Assembly (NCBI GenBank): GCA_963821345.1
Contig: CAWGDM010000005.1
Coordinates: 1-64,000, forward strand
Reading direction: 5' to 3'
Source of the DNA: WHSW01 sp963821345
GTDB taxonomy: Bacteria; Actinomycetota; Thermoleophilia; Solirubrobacterales; 70-9
Length of the DNA stretch: 64,000 bases
Shown here: one piece after another, positions 62,791 to 64,000 of the stretch
Position numbering within the stretch: position 1 is the stretch's first letter
Layout: each line of letters starts with the position of its first letter
The notes under the pieces: model-generated
Seen by the model: the letters and a program-made list of their open reading frames with translations, nothing else
The model's database searches: none
Told to the model about the DNA's origin: nothing
Position numbers and translations under genes: made by a program

Positions 62791-63480
62791 GCGCCAACCC
62801 GCCCATCTTCGAGATCGATCCCTGGCAGATGTCGTTCGGCGAGCGCGCCGCGCTCGAGGGCGTCCTCTCCCAGGTCAAGCCGCGGCTGGCGATCGAGATC
62901 GGCACCGCCGAGGGCGGCAGCCTGTCGCGGATCGCCGCCCACAGCGAGGAGGTGCACTCGATCGACCTCGTCCGCTGCCCGGCGCCGCAGCCCGACCACG
63001 TCACCCTGCACGTCGGCGACAGCCGCAAGCTGCTGCCGGAGCTGCTCGAGCGCTTCGCCACCGAGGGGCGGACGGTCGACTTCGTGCTCGTCGACGGCGA
63101 CCACTCGCGCGAGGGGGTGCGCCAGGACCTGCTCGACCTGCTCGCCTCGCCGGCGATCGCGCGCACGGTGGTGCTCATGCACGACACCTTCAACGGCGAG
63201 GTCCGCGCCGGGATCACCGACGTCGACTTCTCCTCCTATGCGTCGGTCGCCCTGGTCGAGCTCGACATGACCGGCGGCTATATGGCCCGCAGCGGCCCGT
63301 TCGAGGGCCAGCTGTGGGGCGGGATCGGGCTGATGGTCGTCGACCCTGACGCCGAGCGGCGGCCGGGGATCTACAACCAGTACCTCCATGACGCCTACGG
63401 GCTGGTCGAGCAGCTCGGCGGCAACCCCGATCGGCGAGGCGGGCGACTCCCGGGGCAGGCTGGCGCGATGGCTTCGCTGA
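62787..63480 (+). CDS. Class I SAM methyltransferase (CmcI-like) with probable frameshift near 63423
   Basis: TTG start overlapping the preceding stop (TTGA). 'RLAIEIGTAEGGSLSRIAAH' is motif I near residue 37, 'EVHSIDLVRCPAPQ' is motif II, 'TVDFVLVDGDHSREGVRQDL' is the D-G-D-H motif, and 'VVLMHDTFNGEVRAGITDVD' is the metal-site-like HD. As written, the frame runs on into the ABC ATPase gene without a stop. One surplus base near 63423 would instead give the natural end 'DSRGRLARWLR' at TGA 63478-63480. I annotate it as a separate gene overlapping the next by 13 nt. Confidence 0.75.
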
Positions 63481-64000
63481 GCGAGCATTTGGCGGCCGAG
63501 ACACCGGCATCGACCGCCCTGCCGCTGGCGATCGAGGTCCGCGACCTGCACAAGGCGTACCGGATCCCGACCGCCAAGGTCTCGACCTTGAAGGAGCGGG
63601 CGGTGGGCATGTTCAGCGGCAGCGAGCACCGCGAGCTCAAGGCCCTCGACGGGATCTCGTTCGAGGTCGAGCAGGGCGAGTTCTTCGGCATCGTCGGCCG
63701 CAACGGCTCCGGCAAGAGCACCCTGCTGAAGCTGCTCGCGAGCATCTACCGGGCCGACTCGGGCCGGATCCGGATCGCCGGGCGCCTGGCGCCGTTCATC
63801 GAGCTCGGCGTCGGCTTCAACCCCGAGCTCAGCGCGCACGAGAACGTGGCCCTGAACGGGGTGATGATGGGCCTCACCCCGCGCGAGGCCAGGTCGCGCT
63901 TCGACCAGGTCCTGGAGTTCGCCGAGCTGGAGGAGTTCGCCGAGCTGAAGCTGAAGAACTACTCGTCGGGGATGATGGTGCGGTTGGCGTTTTCGCTGAT
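63468..64000 (+). CDS. Polysaccharide ABC transporter ATP-binding protein, Wzt/TagH-like (3' end outside window)
   Basis: ATG at 63468. 'IEVRDLHKAYRIPTAKVSTL' and 'VGMFSGSEHRELKALDGISF' open the family, whose members have an extended N-terminus. 'FFGIVGRNGSGKSTLLKLLA' is Walker A near residue 78, 'PFIELGVGFNPELSAHENVA' is the Wzt-type insertion/Q-loop region, and 'LKNYSSGMMVRLAFSL' is the signature, at the window edge. It would power export of a completed glycan with a Wzm permease, which should lie just to the right. This differs from the flippase pathway at the left end. Confidence 0.85.
   Translation, partial: MASLSEHLAAETPASTALPLAIEVRDLHKAYRIPTAKVSTLKERAVGMFSGSEHRELKALDGISFEVEQGEFFGIVGRNGSGKSTLLKLLASIYRADSGRIRIAGRLAPFIELGVGFNPELSAHENVALNGVMMGLTPREARSRFDQVLEFAELEEFAELKLKNYSSGMMVRLAFSL

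Overview
This 64 kb window is GC-rich (about 70 %), densely coded bacterial DNA. It is probably from an actinobacterium of the Thermoleophilia/Solirubrobacterales type. That placement is an inference from base composition, frequent GTG/TTG starts, many genes that look leaderless, and the mix of families (Flp-type pilin, DUF1802, DUF1152, a roadblock-like protein, YrbE/MlaE without Mce). I see no rRNA, tRNA or CRISPR. No gap without a gene exceeds 300 bases; the longest non-mobile one is 7599-7802.

Layout. (a) 1-10.2 kb: surface-polysaccharide genes. They are a glycosyltransferase end, a Wzx-type flippase, an IS481-like insertion in a CTAG target, a five-gene minus-strand operon for a modified nucleotide sugar (methyltransferase, SAF-domain oxidoreductase, RmlC-like epimerase, PIG-L deacetylase, glucose-1-phosphate cytidylyltransferase), a polyprenyl-phosphate sugar-1-phosphate transferase and a LuxR-type regulator. 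(b) 10.2-38.3 kb: mostly housekeeping and accessory functions. These are a possible ADP-ribosyltransferase-fold protein, a secreted propeller-like protein, the K+ transporter Kup, a cation diffusion facilitator, XTP pyrophosphatase, RNase PH, an Flp-like pilin, a long coiled-coil protein, a histone-deacetylase-family enzyme, NadB, HyuA/HyuB, DUF1802, DUF1152, a cytochrome P450, a JAMM protease, GntR plus a lone YrbE/MlaE permease, a Qng1-like protein and AlkD. (c) 38.3-64 kb: a second glycan region. It holds two CDP-paratose-epimerase-like SDRs, many GT2 enzymes, GT-C-like membrane proteins, methyltransferases and the start of a Wzt-like ABC ATPase. It is interrupted by cysteine synthase and a polar amino-acid ABC transporter.

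Working together. The glycan genes would make NDP-sugars, assemble a glycan on a polyprenyl carrier, decorate it (methylation, deacetylation, epimerisation) and export it, either by flippase (left end) or by ABC transporter (right end).

Two things run through the window. First, more than 18 genes have a TAnnnT hexamer 6-12 nt before the start codon and usually no Shine-Dalgarno, as expected for leaderless mRNAs. Several are divergent pairs whose start codons are 19-75 bp apart. Second, many plainly real genes are broken by single-base indels, clustered at 3.4-6.8, 43.4-44.8 and 51.2-53.7 kb. I treat most as sequence errors, and frame-broken genes are annotated over their whole inferred span.
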